Of a stretch of 40,055 nt of DNA, positions 7,945 through 16,112 are shown one piece after another. The translations under genes were made by a program, and so were the position numbers. The notes under the pieces were generated by a model. It made no database searches and was not told the origin of the DNA. It saw only the letters and a list, made by a program, of their open reading frames with translations. The stretch's first letter is position 1. Each line of letters starts with the position of its first letter. Source of the stretch: JBBDYG01 sp040901765 (GTDB taxonomy: Bacteria > Planctomycetota > Planctomycetia > Pirellulales > Lacipirellulaceae). The stretch lies in contig JBBDYG010000044.1 in NCBI GenBank assembly GCA_040901765.1, positions 1 to 40,055 on the forward strand. The letters are read 5' to 3'.

Positions 7945-8013
7945 TCAGAGGTCGGAGGTCGGACGTCAGACGTCGGTCTTCTCCGACCTCTGGCCTCCGA
8001 CCTCCGGCCTCTC
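7945..8013. repeat. Low-complexity inverted repeat of GAGGTCGGA words
   Basis: Several copies of GAGGTCGGA and GACGTC on the left, answered by TCCGACCTC words on the right (CTCCGACCTCTGGCCTCCGA), so the stretch can fold into a long imperfect hairpin. It fills the 240-base gap between the EpsI-like and proline-rich genes, directly after the latter's stop. Confidence 0.7.
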
Positions 8014-8018
8014 TTGCC

Positions 8019-8906
8019 CTACCTGAACGCGGGCAATGCAGGGGGGCGGTCTTCCGCGGGCGTGTAGATCGCGGGAAGCACTCGCGGTTGAACGCCCGGC
8101 GTCGTCGCGGTTCCAGCGGGCAGTATGCCGCGATCTGTCGTCTGTGGCAAATTGGGCAATCGTCGGAGCGTCGTGGCAGACTGGGCCGAGGGCAATCGCC
8201 GGGGCGTCGAATCCGGTCGGACCGCCTGAAAGGGAGTGGTCGAGCGCTGAGTGAGCTGGAGCGGCAGCACCGGCGGCGCGTCTTCCGCGCCAGCCGTGGC
8301 GGGTTGACCCGGGGGAACCTGCGGCAATCGACGCGCACCGGGCGGACTGAGTGGCACTTCCGTCGGCCGGGGCGGCGAACCAGGTGCAGGCACCGGCTCG
8401 GTGCCCGGCAGCGGGCGGAACGTGGGCGGAGTCGACGGCGCTGGAGTCGGCGGCGTCGGCTGCCCAAACGGCAACGTCGGCGGCGGAGTCTGGCCGTTTT
8501 CCTGCGGCGGTGTCGACGGGGTTCGGAAAGGCAGCGGCGGTAAGTTCAGCGGCGGAGTGTCAGCCGGAGGCGCAGTACCCTCTTCTTCTTCGTCGGCCGG
8601 CTGGCTCGTTTCGAGCGGGGGTGGCGCCTGCCGTTCCTCTTCTTCGGGATCCGGAGTTTCGTATCCGCGACCACCCAGCACGCTGGTCCCAGGAGTGCCG
8701 TCCGGCTCGGCGCTCGTGAACTCAACGCCGGGCCACGGGCGCCAGCGCTGGCCGTAATGGCCCCAGGTATTGTGTTTGGGATGGCACGTTCCATCCGCAC
8801 TACACCGCGGAGGGCTGGGGGGCGCAACGTGCGCGCCGGCACCCAACGCATCGACGCACAGTGCAGCCGACAAGCCCAGGGCCACGATCTTTTGGGTCGC
8901 TTTCAT
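8019..8906 (-). CDS. Secreted proline-rich protein
   Basis: Exported protein of 295 residues without a recognised enzymatic domain. N-terminal Sec signal (MKATQKIVALGLSAALCVDALGAGAHA-like), then a short conserved-looking core with two cysteines and CHPKHNTWGHYGQRWRPWPG, a motif I associate with planctomycete proline-rich exported proteins. The remainder is Pro/Thr/Glu-rich (PPLNLPPLPF; TPPTPAPSTPPTF), probably an extended wall- or envelope-spanning segment. AAAGGA lies about ten bases before the ATG. Its position between the EpsI-like gene and the Wza-like lipoprotein gene, all on one strand, suggests an envelope role in the same system, but that is inference from context. Confidence 0.75.
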   Translation of the reverse strand: MKATQKIVALGLSAALCVDALGAGAHVAPPSPPRCSADGTCHPKHNTWGHYGQRWRPWPGVEFTSAEPDGTPGTSVLGGRGYETPDPEEEERQAPPPLETSQPADEEEEGTAPPADTPPLNLPPLPFRTPSTPPQENGQTPPPTLPFGQPTPPTPAPSTPPTFRPLPGTEPVPAPGSPPRPTEVPLSPPGARRLPQVPPGQPATAGAEDAPPVLPLQLTQRSTTPFQAVRPDSTPRRLPSAQSATTLRRLPNLPQTTDRGILPAGTATTPGVQPRVLPAIYTPAEDRPPALPAFR

Positions 8907-9018
8907 CCGTCCAGTCCTTTGTTGTCACACTGCGGGTTTATTGGGAAAGGCTTTCGGCTTTCGGCTGTCGGCCAGAAGTAGCAGGCCGGCGGGGAATAAT
9001 CCTCTCACGAAGTCACGC

Positions 9019-10068
9019 TTACAATTGGCCCAATCCGAACCGCTCGATGCGGTTCAACATGGCCGTCCCAAGGGAGACGAAGCCGAAGATACGTTCAAAC
9101 GGCCGAGTCACCTTGGCAACAAACGCGTCGAACCGAACCATCGGGTCGTCGGCGATCACCAAGCGGTCGTTAGGCAGAAGTTGATAATTGGTGGCCGTGC
9201 TGCCCGCGATGATCCCTTCGTAGTGGACCGGCAAAATTTGCTCGCAGCCAGGGCCGTTGGGCGCGGGGCGGGCGATCCACATTTTGGTGGACGAGACCTG
9301 ACTGATGCCGCCGATGCTGCCGATCGCGTCAAGCACCGTTTCGTTGCCCGTGATGGGTAACGGAACGATGTTGTCCCCGAATCCGCCGCCCTTGGTGATG
9401 ACGTAGAATTTTTTGCTGTTGTAGGCGAATACGTCGACGACCACCTCCGGGTCTTCCAAAAAGTTCGCCAGCCGGCGCTCGATCTCTATCTTAGCCTGCG
9501 CAAGGGTCAATCCCGCCACATAGACCGAGCCGTAAGTGCCGAGATTCACTTGGCCGTCAGGCCCGACAAGGTGTTCGCCCATGATCTGCTGGGCACCCGA
9601 GGAGAAAACCAGCGAAAGGGAGACATCAATGTCTTCGTACATGGTCGTTAGGTGCCGCCGAATCGTATCGCGAGCTTCCTCGATCGTGAGACCAGCAACC
9701 AAGACGCGGCCATACGACGGTCCCAAATCGACATTGCCCTCGGGGTCAACGGCAAAGGCGTCGGCAATTGGCTCTGTCGGGAGGACACCCACGACGCGGA
9801 TCAAGAGTCCGTCGAACGGCTCGATGACGTGGGGCTGTTTGGGAACGATCTTGATGGCGTTGATCATGAGGATATCTGGCGGCTCAACCACATAGGGTGG
9901 TAGCGAGACCATGTCCAGTTCCCGTGGCACGGGGCTCGTCGGGGGAGCGTCCGGCGGCGTCGCCGGGTAAGGCGTGCGAGGCGCCATAAACGGCGTGCAG
10001 CCGCTAGCGGCGAAAAACAGGCCCAGGCACAGCACCTTGCCGAGCGAATTTCGTTTGGTCTGCATCAT
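9019..10068 (-). CDS. Polysaccharide export lipoprotein, Wza-like
   Basis: Outer-membrane polysaccharide export protein, the pore component that passes exopolysaccharide to the surface. 349 residues from the ATG at 10068 (a TTG at 10083 could add five). The N-terminus is a lipoprotein signal with lipobox AASGC, acylated Cys24. Then a Poly_export module: VEPPDILMINAIKIVP and a second start-like strand IEPFDGLLIRVVGVLP, with VDPEGNVDLGPSYGRVLVAG, followed by a second such unit (VGPDGQVNLGTYGSVYVAG) and an SLBB-like C-terminal part (AYNSKKFYVITKGG; LLPNDRLVIADDP). It diverges from the exosortase gene over an 860-base region and pairs functionally with the Wzc-like co-polymerase at 12277. Confidence 0.9.
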   Translation of the reverse strand: MMQTKRNSLGKVLCLGLFFAASGCTPFMAPRTPYPATPPDAPPTSPVPRELDMVSLPPYVVEPPDILMINAIKIVPKQPHVIEPFDGLLIRVVGVLPTEPIADAFAVDPEGNVDLGPSYGRVLVAGLTIEEARDTIRRHLTTMYEDIDVSLSLVFSSGAQQIMGEHLVGPDGQVNLGTYGSVYVAGLTLAQAKIEIERRLANFLEDPEVVVDVFAYNSKKFYVITKGGGFGDNIVPLPITGNETVLDAIGSIGGISQVSSTKMWIARPAPNGPGCEQILPVHYEGIIAGSTATNYQLLPNDRLVIADDPMVRFDAFVAKVTRPFERIFGFVSLGTAMLNRIERFGLGQL

Positions 10069-10310
10069 GGCAGGAAGGCCCAACTCTCGTGAAAGGCGGT
10101 GGCATCATTGCCGACCGGGCGGCGGGCGCGCGGGGCGCGTCACGACCGATACTTACGGCACACTCGTAGTAATCGGAAAAGCTCCCCGGCAACTTTGCCC
10201 CAGCCGGCAAATTTTCTCAATTCATGTACAAAGTTCAGTTTCAGCGGCGGGGGATGGGAAAGCTGGGAGTCCTCACCGCTGCTAGCGGCGTGCGGTGATG
10301 GGAGAGGGGA

Positions 10311-10393
10311 ACAGGATTCAGGAGTCGGGGGTCAGGGGAAATGCAATTGCGGTTTCGCCGCCAGTTCTTTCCCCGACCCCTGAATCCTCTCCA
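10311..10393. repeat. Inverted repeat in the exosortase upstream region
   Basis: AGGATTCAGGAGTCGGGG on the left is answered by CCCCGACCCCTGAATCCT on the right, 18 bases with one mismatch, around a spacer of about 40 bases. It lies in the 860-base gap between the divergent export and exosortase genes. The words GATTCAGG and GGGGTCAG are of the low-complexity type also seen at 21521-21564. Confidence 0.7.
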
Positions 10394-10594
10394 GAAGCTT
10401 TCGCCGCCCCCCAATACCGTGCCCGGTCTTACATTACCGCTAGAGGCCGAATTTTCGGCACGGCCGCCGAACCCGCCCTGAATAAAGAAACGGAAGCGAG
10501 GGAACGCGAATACCATCGAGAAAGCCCGAGGATATACCGCGTTTTCGGTTCGATCGGGTACCGTGTTACCGACATCAAGGCGTCCGCCTTTTGT

Positions 10595-10623
10595 TTGACA
10601 GAATTTCACAACACGCTTATCCT
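10595..10623 (+). promoter_or_regulatory. Sigma-70-like promoter upstream of exosortase
   Basis: TTGACA at 10595-10600, a 17-base spacer, then TATCCT at 10618-10623. Perfect -35 and 4/6 at -10. Transcription would begin near 10630, just before a candidate small reading frame at 10636 and 318 bases before the exosortase start at 10948. The remainder of the 10069-10594 gap holds an inverted repeat at 10311-10393 and nothing else I can name. Confidence 0.5.
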
Positions 10624-10635
10624 CGAAGGTAAGCA

Positions 10636-10767
10636 ATGCCTGGCATCACCTCGCGGTGCGAGTGTCTCTTCAGGACCGGGGGTAATGCGGCGACCTGCAT
10701 CCGATGCGGCAGGGGCAATTGTCTGCTAGTTCATCGAAGGGAAGCGTTGGACGCGTTGAGAAAGTAA
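10636..10767 (+). CDS. Candidate Cys-rich mini-protein (43 aa)
   Basis: A 43-codon frame beginning MPGITSRCECLF and containing TCIRCGRGNCLL, so the cysteines fall as C-x-C, ten residues, C-x2-C-x4-C, a possible small zinc-binding knuckle; it ends EALDALRK. GAAGGT lies six bases before the ATG. It sits immediately behind the promoter at 10595-10623 and 180 bases ahead of the exosortase gene on the same strand. The start is so near the predicted transcription start that the promoter and the ribosome site cannot both be exactly as described. No family recognised; it may be chance. Confidence 0.3.
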   Translation: MPGITSRCECLFRTGGNAATCIRCGRGNCLLVHRREALDALRK

Positions 10768-10947
10768 ATTGCGGGAAGCGTGGATTGCTTGCCGTAGCCG
10801 ACACGATTCCATAGAGTTCCTTTCGAGAACGGTGCCTTATCGCTCAGTTTCTTCCAGCAACGGGTGGCCAAGGGGTTCCATCGCGTTGAGCCGAACCGGT
10901 TGCGGCTTCGCTTCCATAGTCTGACCTTCTTGAGATCAACTTCTCCG

Positions 10948-11952
10948 ATGGCCGAAAAGTTTTCGACAGTCCCACTGATTCCCGCCGCTCCCGGAATGCC
11001 GCTCATGTCCCGCGGCGCGGTCGAGAACGCGAAATTTTCGTGGGATGATCCCGCCCAGCGGAACCCGGCGATTCTGCTGATCGTCCTTACGCTGCTGACG
11101 ATTTACGCCTACTGGGAAACTCTGGTAGTGACCAGCGTCGCCTGGGAGCAAGACCTCTATTCGCATGGCTATGTGGTGCCGTTCATGGCGCTGGGCATCA
11201 TGTGGGTTCGCCGCAAGGCGTTTGAGTCGGTGCCGGCGCTGGAGCGGTGGATTGGCTTGGCGATTCTCGTCGTCTCCCAAGCGGCCCGCGTCTTGTACGC
11301 CTCGCAATACGATGTGGCGCCGATTGACCGGCTCAGCTTCGTCGGATCGCTGTTCGGTCTGTTCTTATTGGTGGGCGGGTGGCACCTGATTAAATGGGCG
11401 GGACCGGCGGTCGTGTTCCTGGTGTTCATGTTTCCCTTGCCGTCGAGGGTCGAACAAACGCTGCTGGCAAGCCTGCAACGAATGGCCGCCGCGGCGAGCA
11501 CCGTGGTTCTGCAGACAATCGGCGTCGCGGCGTTCCGCGACGGCAACGTGATTGAGATACCGGGGATCGAGGCGCTGGAAGTGGCGGAAGCGTGCAGCGG
11601 GATGCGGATGCTGACGATTTTTTGTGCCATGTCGGTCGCGATGGTGTTTTTCATCGATCGGCCCTGGTGGGACAAACTGGTGATCTTGCTCAGCGCGGTA
11701 CCGATCGCGCTGATCGCGAACATCAGTCGGATCACGCTCACGGGCCTGCTCTTCTTGGCCACGCCGGGCAACGAGTATGTGCATGCATGGATACACGACC
11801 TTGCTGGCTATTTCATGATGTTCATTGGCTTAGGAATCCTGTGGCTGGAAATGCAGATATTGGGTCGCCTCTCCGTGCCGGAGGAGGAAGGACACCTGGC
11901 TCCTGCCGACATGCTGACCGGACGCGGGAGGGGCGTTGTGCCGTCGCGGTGA
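10948..11952 (+). CDS. Exosortase (transmembrane transpeptidase-like)
   Basis: Integral membrane cysteine protease/transpeptidase-like enzyme that recognises C-terminal PEP-CTERM tails and is thought to cleave and transfer exported proteins. From the ATG at 10948 it has 334 residues and about eight hydrophobic segments (first near AILLIVLTLLTIYAYW). The catalytic set is complete: Cys216 in EACSGMRML, Arg261 in ANISRITLTG, His283 in WIHDLAGYFM. The frame is open from 10864, and ATGs at 10948 and 11005 both lack a strong ribosome site, so the start is uncertain. Likely substrates are encoded nearby at 19467, 24163, 30242, 32725 and 36611. The EpsI-like partner is 3 kb away on the other strand rather than fused or adjacent. 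The specific exosortase subfamily cannot be assigned by eye. Confidence 0.92.
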   Translation: MAEKFSTVPLIPAAPGMPLMSRGAVENAKFSWDDPAQRNPAILLIVLTLLTIYAYWETLVVTSVAWEQDLYSHGYVVPFMALGIMWVRRKAFESVPALERWIGLAILVVSQAARVLYASQYDVAPIDRLSFVGSLFGLFLLVGGWHLIKWAGPAVVFLVFMFPLPSRVEQTLLASLQRMAAAASTVVLQTIGVAAFRDGNVIEIPGIEALEVAEACSGMRMLTIFCAMSVAMVFFIDRPWWDKLVILLSAVPIALIANISRITLTGLLFLATPGNEYVHAWIHDLAGYFMMFIGLGILWLEMQILGRLSVPEEEGHLAPADMLTGRGRGVVPSR

Positions 11953-12276
11953 GGTGTGAACCGCCGTGGACGGTCGTGGGTACGGGGGAAGCGGTTGGTG
12001 GAGTGTGGTAATTTCTGCACGCGGGTTGCAAAAACGCTTCCGCGACAGCGGAACGGACCGGGTGATCGTCAATCGCTAAAGTGTTTTCCCCTATCAACTT
12101 CCGTTCGACCGACCGGGCCGTTAAGTGGATTGGCGTTTCAATTGCGGACAAATAAAAAACCGGTCGACTCGATTCCGATTCTCGACTGGAATGACTTTTC
12201 GCTCGTGCCTATTGGGCCGCTTCGGCGGCTCGACGGCGCGTTTCCCTGGGCTGCCTCGTAAGGAGAGAGATGCTCG
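11953..12276. other. Intergenic gap without a recognisable gene
   Basis: 324 bases between exosortase and the co-polymerase gene. Visible are small palindromes (TCCGCGACAGCGGA near 12042; GCCGCTTCGGCGGC near 12219) and AAGGAGAGAG at the right end, which is the ribosome site for the next gene. I see no consensus promoter and no terminator with a T-tract. Confidence 0.6.
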
Positions 12277-14553
12277 ATGACCGAACACGAACAATCGCAG
12301 GTGCCTGAAACCAATCAGGCCATGGTCCAAGTGCCGCCGTCGGGTCATTCGCTGACGGCGAGCTCCAATGGCTTCGCCGGCGCGCACCCCCTGGGGGCCT
12401 CTTTCGCTCGCGCGCCCGAAGTGGTGAGCGGGGGCATGGACCGAAGCTGGTTCATCCACTCCCTGCGGCGACGCTGGCTCTTGGCCCTGCTGATGGGCCT
12501 GCTCATGGGAAGTTTTGCTGCCGCCGCCTTGTTCTGGGTGTTCCCCGTCTCGTCCTCCGCCGTCGCCCTGTATCAGGTGGATTCCACGGAACCGTTTGTG
12601 ATCGATCCGTCTCGGTCATCGACTCACTTCGACACGTTCAAAGCGACACAACTCGCGGCTCTCCGCAGTTATTTCGTGCTCAACACAGCGCTTGCTGAGC
12701 CTGGAGTACAGGATCTCCGCGCCGTGGATGCAGTGGACGAGAAAGATCAAGTCCAATGGCTGTCGGATCGGCTGGTTGCTTCCTTCCCGCAGAATGCCGA
12801 ATACCTGCAAATCATGATCTCTGGCTCCGAACCACCGGAGGAACTTCGTAAACTCGTCGAGGCCGTCACGAAGGCGTATGAGTTCGAAGTGGTTCAAGCG
12901 GAGCGGCGTAAGAAGGGGGCGACTCAGGAAGTGCTCCAAGAGGCCCATCGAACAATCAGTGAAAAGATCACGGGCCTAACGGACCGCTACATTCAGTTGG
13001 CCAAAGATCTCAAAGCGCCGGTTGCCGACACGCTCGACTCGCAAACGAAGCTAATGATGAACGATGTGTTGGAACTCGCGAAACGTAAAGCCACGGCTGA
13101 AGCGGAATTGCTCGCGGTCCAAACCGATTTTGCCGTGATGCAGCAGATGTCTAAGAACCCGGCGATTATCGAAGCGCAGATCGAAGAGGCCATGAAGTCC
13201 GATCCAAAGATCGCGATGCTGCAACAAGAAATCAACACCCGCGACTACTGGATCATGACTTTGGGGTCGGCCACGAAGCGGGCTAGCTCGCCTCAAATTA
13301 AAGCCTACGAGCGCGAAAAAGCCAGCATGCAGCAGCAGGTGGCTCAGTACCGGCAGGAAATGAAACAGAGCATGATGAACCAGCAGAAGTCGGCCCCCAA
13401 TCCGCAAATGCAGGTGGCCACGACCAATTTTCAGACGCGGGCCACGATTCTCACCCAACAACTTAAGGCGCTGGAGCAAGAATTGGAGAAACAGAAGGAA
13501 GAGTTGGCGACGCGGGGTGAGATATCCGTCGACTTGATGGTTCGAGAAGCGGAGTTGGATCAGCTAAAGGACGTGCAGCGCGACATCCAGTCAAGGCGTG
13601 AGGCGTTGGCCGTGGAATTGTCCTCGAAGCAAGAGCGAGTCACATTAGCCCAGCCGGCCCAATCTCGAGAGTACATCAACGCCTATCAGCGATATGGCAT
13701 TGCTTCGGTGGGCGGCATCGGCGGATTCGCGCTGACCTGCCTGGCAATCGCCTACATGGAGTTTCGCGGGCGTCGGCTCAATGGACCGAAACAAGTTGAC
13801 GAGGGACTCGGAATTCGCGTGATTGGCACGTTGCCCGGCCTTTCGTCGCGGCGGGGCCTGAGTCAATCAAGCCCGGTGGTGGCTCAGCTCATGGAGTCCA
13901 TCGATAGTGTCCGCACCGCGATCATGCACGACTCGACGGCGAAGCGACGACAAGTGGTGCTGGTTACCAGTGCCGCCACAATGGAAGGCCGCACCACCGT
14001 GGCCAGCCAGCTTGCGGCGAGCCTTGCCCGCGCCGGTCGGCGAACCCTGTTGATCGACGGCGATGTCCGTCGCCCCGCGCTTCACGCGCTGTTCGACGTA
14101 CCGCTGGAAGATGGTTTGTGCGAAGTGCTGCGTGCGGAAGTGGACGTCGCCGACGTAATCCGCCCGACACACGCGGAAGGCCTGTGGCTGCTGACGGCCG
14201 GTTATTGCGATGCCGATGCCGTGCGTGCTCTGGCCACGGAGCAGATCCAGCCCATCTTCGATAAGCTTCGGGCCGACTATGATTTCATTATCATCGACGG
14301 CGCACCGGTGCTGGGCATGCCCGACTCGCTCCTGTTCGGCCAGTACTGCGACGGAGCGATCCTGTCCGTGCTGCGAGATCATACTTCGGTGCCGAAGGTT
14401 TACCAGGCGTCGGAGTTGCTCAAGAGCGTCGGCATTCGACTGATTGGCGCGGTGGTGAACGGCGTTTCGGAAAAGGCCGACAATCGGATCATGCACCTGC
14501 AAATGGCCGGTCCGAAGTCCGAGCGAAAGCAACTGGAGTCCGCCGAGGTTTAA
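12277..14553 (+). CDS. Wzc-like polysaccharide co-polymerase with BY-kinase-type ATPase
   Basis: Inner-membrane chain-length regulator fused to a bacterial tyrosine-kinase-type ATPase, 758 residues. N-terminal cytoplasmic tail, membrane helix at about 67-89 (RRWLLALLMGLLMGSF), a long periplasmic Wzz-like part with coiled coil (residues 290-450, many Gln/Glu/Lys), second helix around GIASVGGIGGFALTCLAIAY, then the ATPase. Walker A' is LLIDGDVRRP (Asp594, Asp596) and Walker B is FIIIDGAPVL (Asp674). In the P-loop, SAATMEGRTT, the invariant lysine is replaced by Arg572. The C-terminus (ending SERKQLESAEV) has no tyrosine cluster. So it probably regulates chain length with reduced or absent autokinase activity; that is inference. 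Strong AAGGAGAG ribosome site. A terminator follows at 14584. Confidence 0.9.
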   Translation: MTEHEQSQVPETNQAMVQVPPSGHSLTASSNGFAGAHPLGASFARAPEVVSGGMDRSWFIHSLRRRWLLALLMGLLMGSFAAAALFWVFPVSSSAVALYQVDSTEPFVIDPSRSSTHFDTFKATQLAALRSYFVLNTALAEPGVQDLRAVDAVDEKDQVQWLSDRLVASFPQNAEYLQIMISGSEPPEELRKLVEAVTKAYEFEVVQAERRKKGATQEVLQEAHRTISEKITGLTDRYIQLAKDLKAPVADTLDSQTKLMMNDVLELAKRKATAEAELLAVQTDFAVMQQMSKNPAIIEAQIEEAMKSDPKIAMLQQEINTRDYWIMTLGSATKRASSPQIKAYEREKASMQQQVAQYRQEMKQSMMNQQKSAPNPQMQVATTNFQTRATILTQQLKALEQELEKQKEELATRGEISVDLMVREAELDQLKDVQRDIQSRREALAVELSSKQERVTLAQPAQSREYINAYQRYGIASVGGIGGFALTCLAIAYMEFRGRRLNGPKQVDEGLGIRVIGTLPGLSSRRGLSQSSPVVAQLMESIDSVRTAIMHDSTAKRRQVVLVTSAATMEGRTTVASQLAASLARAGRRTLLIDGDVRRPALHALFDVPLEDGLCEVLRAEVDVADVIRPTHAEGLWLLTAGYCDADAVRALATEQIQPIFDKLRADYDFIIIDGAPVLGMPDSLLFGQYCDGAILSVLRDHTSVPKVYQASELLKSVGIRLIGAVVNGVSEKADNRIMHLQMAGPKSERKQLESAEV

Positions 14554-14583
14554 CCGCCGTTTTATAAATCAATTTTCGAGCGA

Positions 14584-14612
14584 GGGCGAGTCCACCGGGA
14601 CTCGCCCTTTTT
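14584..14612 (+). terminator. Intrinsic terminator, shared element copy 1
   Basis: GGGCGAG (14584-14590) pairs with CTCGCCC (14601-14607), extended into the loop by TCC/GGA, followed by TTTTT. It closes the exosortase/co-polymerase unit. The same 24 bases occur in reverse complement at 28899-28922. Confidence 0.85.
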
Positions 14613-14730
14613 GCTGCGCAGCGACATACTGCGCAACGCAGCTCGGCCTGTGTTTAGGCCATTGGTTCGTTCATTATTTTAAGGCCTCATAGCGTCCGAG
14701 ATAATTGCCTCGCCGAACACGGAGCCCATT

Positions 14731-16086
14731 ATGTCCCACCCGCCCATTTCCGCTGGTCTTTCGCGGCGTCAGTTTCTGCGCCGCTCGGCGGCTGCCGCGT
14801 CAGCCGTCATCGCCGCTCCGGCAATCGTGAGCGGAACGAACCTCAATGAAAAGCTTAACATCGCAATCATCGGCTGCGGCGGTCGCGGAGCGGCGAACCT
14901 GCAAGGAGTCAGCGGTGAGAACATCGTCGCGCTGTGCGATGTCAACGACGCGGCGGTCGGAGCGGTTGCACAAAGCTATCCTCAGGCGCGGAGGGTTTCC
15001 GATTTTCGGCGGCTGTTCGACCACGCCGGCGAATTCGACGCCGTGGTCGTCAGCACCTGCGAGCACACGCACGCTTTCGCCAGCCTTCCCGCATTGCAGC
15101 TTGGGAAGCACGTGTATTGCGAGAAACCGCTCACGCACAACGTGTATGAAGCAAGAGTGATTCGCGAAGCTGCAGCACAGTCAAATGTCGCGACGCAGAT
15201 GGGCACTCAAATCCATGCCGCGGACAATTACCGGCGGGTCGTGGAGCTTATTCGAGCGGGAGCGATCGGGCCTGTGCGCGAGGTACACGTGTGGGTCTCG
15301 CGAGCATGGGGCTGGCATGCCAATACGAAGGATGCGGAGAGATACGGAGACATTGTCTCCGTTCAAGATCGCCCAGCGGAGACGCAGTCCGTTCCCGTCG
15401 GCTTGGATTGGGAGCTTTGGCTCGGACCGGCGCCCGCGCGGCCCTTCCACAGCACCTACGTCCCGGGACCGAAATGGTACCGCTGGTGGGATTTCGGCAA
15501 CGGGACGATGTCGGACTTAGGGAGCCATTGGATCGACCTGCCCTTCTGGGCGCTGGAGTTGCAGGCGCCGCTGACGATCGCAGCGCAAGGCCCGCCGCCC
15601 CATCCCGAGATCGCGCCCGCCTCGATGCGGGTGACTTACGAATACCCTGCGCGCGGCTCCATGCCGGCGGTGACGCTCGACTGGTATCAGGGAACCTACA
15701 AACCCGCCCGGTGGACGGCCAACGAGATTCCCCAGTGGAACGACGGGGTCTTGTTCGTCGGCGACGAAGGGATGCTGCTGTCGGACTACTCGCAGCACGC
15801 GTTGCTGCCCGAACAGAAGTTTGTCGATTTTCAGCCACCGGCGCCGACCATCGCCAAATCGCTCGGCCATTACGCCGAGTGGATCCACGCTTGCAAAACC
15901 GGCGCGCCCACGACTTGCAATTTCGAGTATGCCGGTTGGCTGACCGAAGCAAATCACTTGGGAAACGTCGCGTACCGGACGGGAAAAAAGCTGGAGTGGG
16001 ATTTCCAGCAGCTCCAGGCCCGCAATGCCCCCGAGGCGGATCAGTTTCTAAAGCGCGAACCACGCCGCGGCTGGTCGCTAGCGTAG
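14731..16086 (+). CDS. Tat-exported Gfo/Idh/MocA family oxidoreductase
   Basis: NAD(P)-dependent dehydrogenase of the Gfo/Idh/MocA family, probably acting on a sugar or polyol; the substrate cannot be read from sequence. 451 residues. Twin-arginine signal at the start (SRRQFLRRSAAAASAV, ending around APAIVSG), then the Rossmann dinucleotide loop in LNIAIIGCGGRGAANL, the family EKP motif in HVYCEKPLTHNVYEA, and the C-terminal alpha/beta domain (VSRAWGWH; WWDFGNGTMSDLGSHWIDLP). Tat export of cofactor-loaded oxidoreductases of this type is abundant in planctomycetes. It stands as a single gene: the terminator at 14584 precedes it, and it converges on the PQQ-propeller gene with only 26 bases between stops. 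Confidence 0.92.
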   Translation: MSHPPISAGLSRRQFLRRSAAAASAVIAAPAIVSGTNLNEKLNIAIIGCGGRGAANLQGVSGENIVALCDVNDAAVGAVAQSYPQARRVSDFRRLFDHAGEFDAVVVSTCEHTHAFASLPALQLGKHVYCEKPLTHNVYEARVIREAAAQSNVATQMGTQIHAADNYRRVVELIRAGAIGPVREVHVWVSRAWGWHANTKDAERYGDIVSVQDRPAETQSVPVGLDWELWLGPAPARPFHSTYVPGPKWYRWWDFGNGTMSDLGSHWIDLPFWALELQAPLTIAAQGPPPHPEIAPASMRVTYEYPARGSMPAVTLDWYQGTYKPARWTANEIPQWNDGVLFVGDEGMLLSDYSQHALLPEQKFVDFQPPAPTIAKSLGHYAEWIHACKTGAPTTCNFEYAGWLTEANHLGNVAYRTGKKLEWDFQQLQARNAPEADQFLKREPRRGWSLA

Positions 16087-16112
16087 CCGGTTGCTCCGAC
16101 GAGACGATTTCG

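Noticed and set aside
10295..10729. 144-codon frame in the exosortase upstream region
   Set aside because: It starts in an inverted repeat, crosses the promoter and shows no protein-like character.
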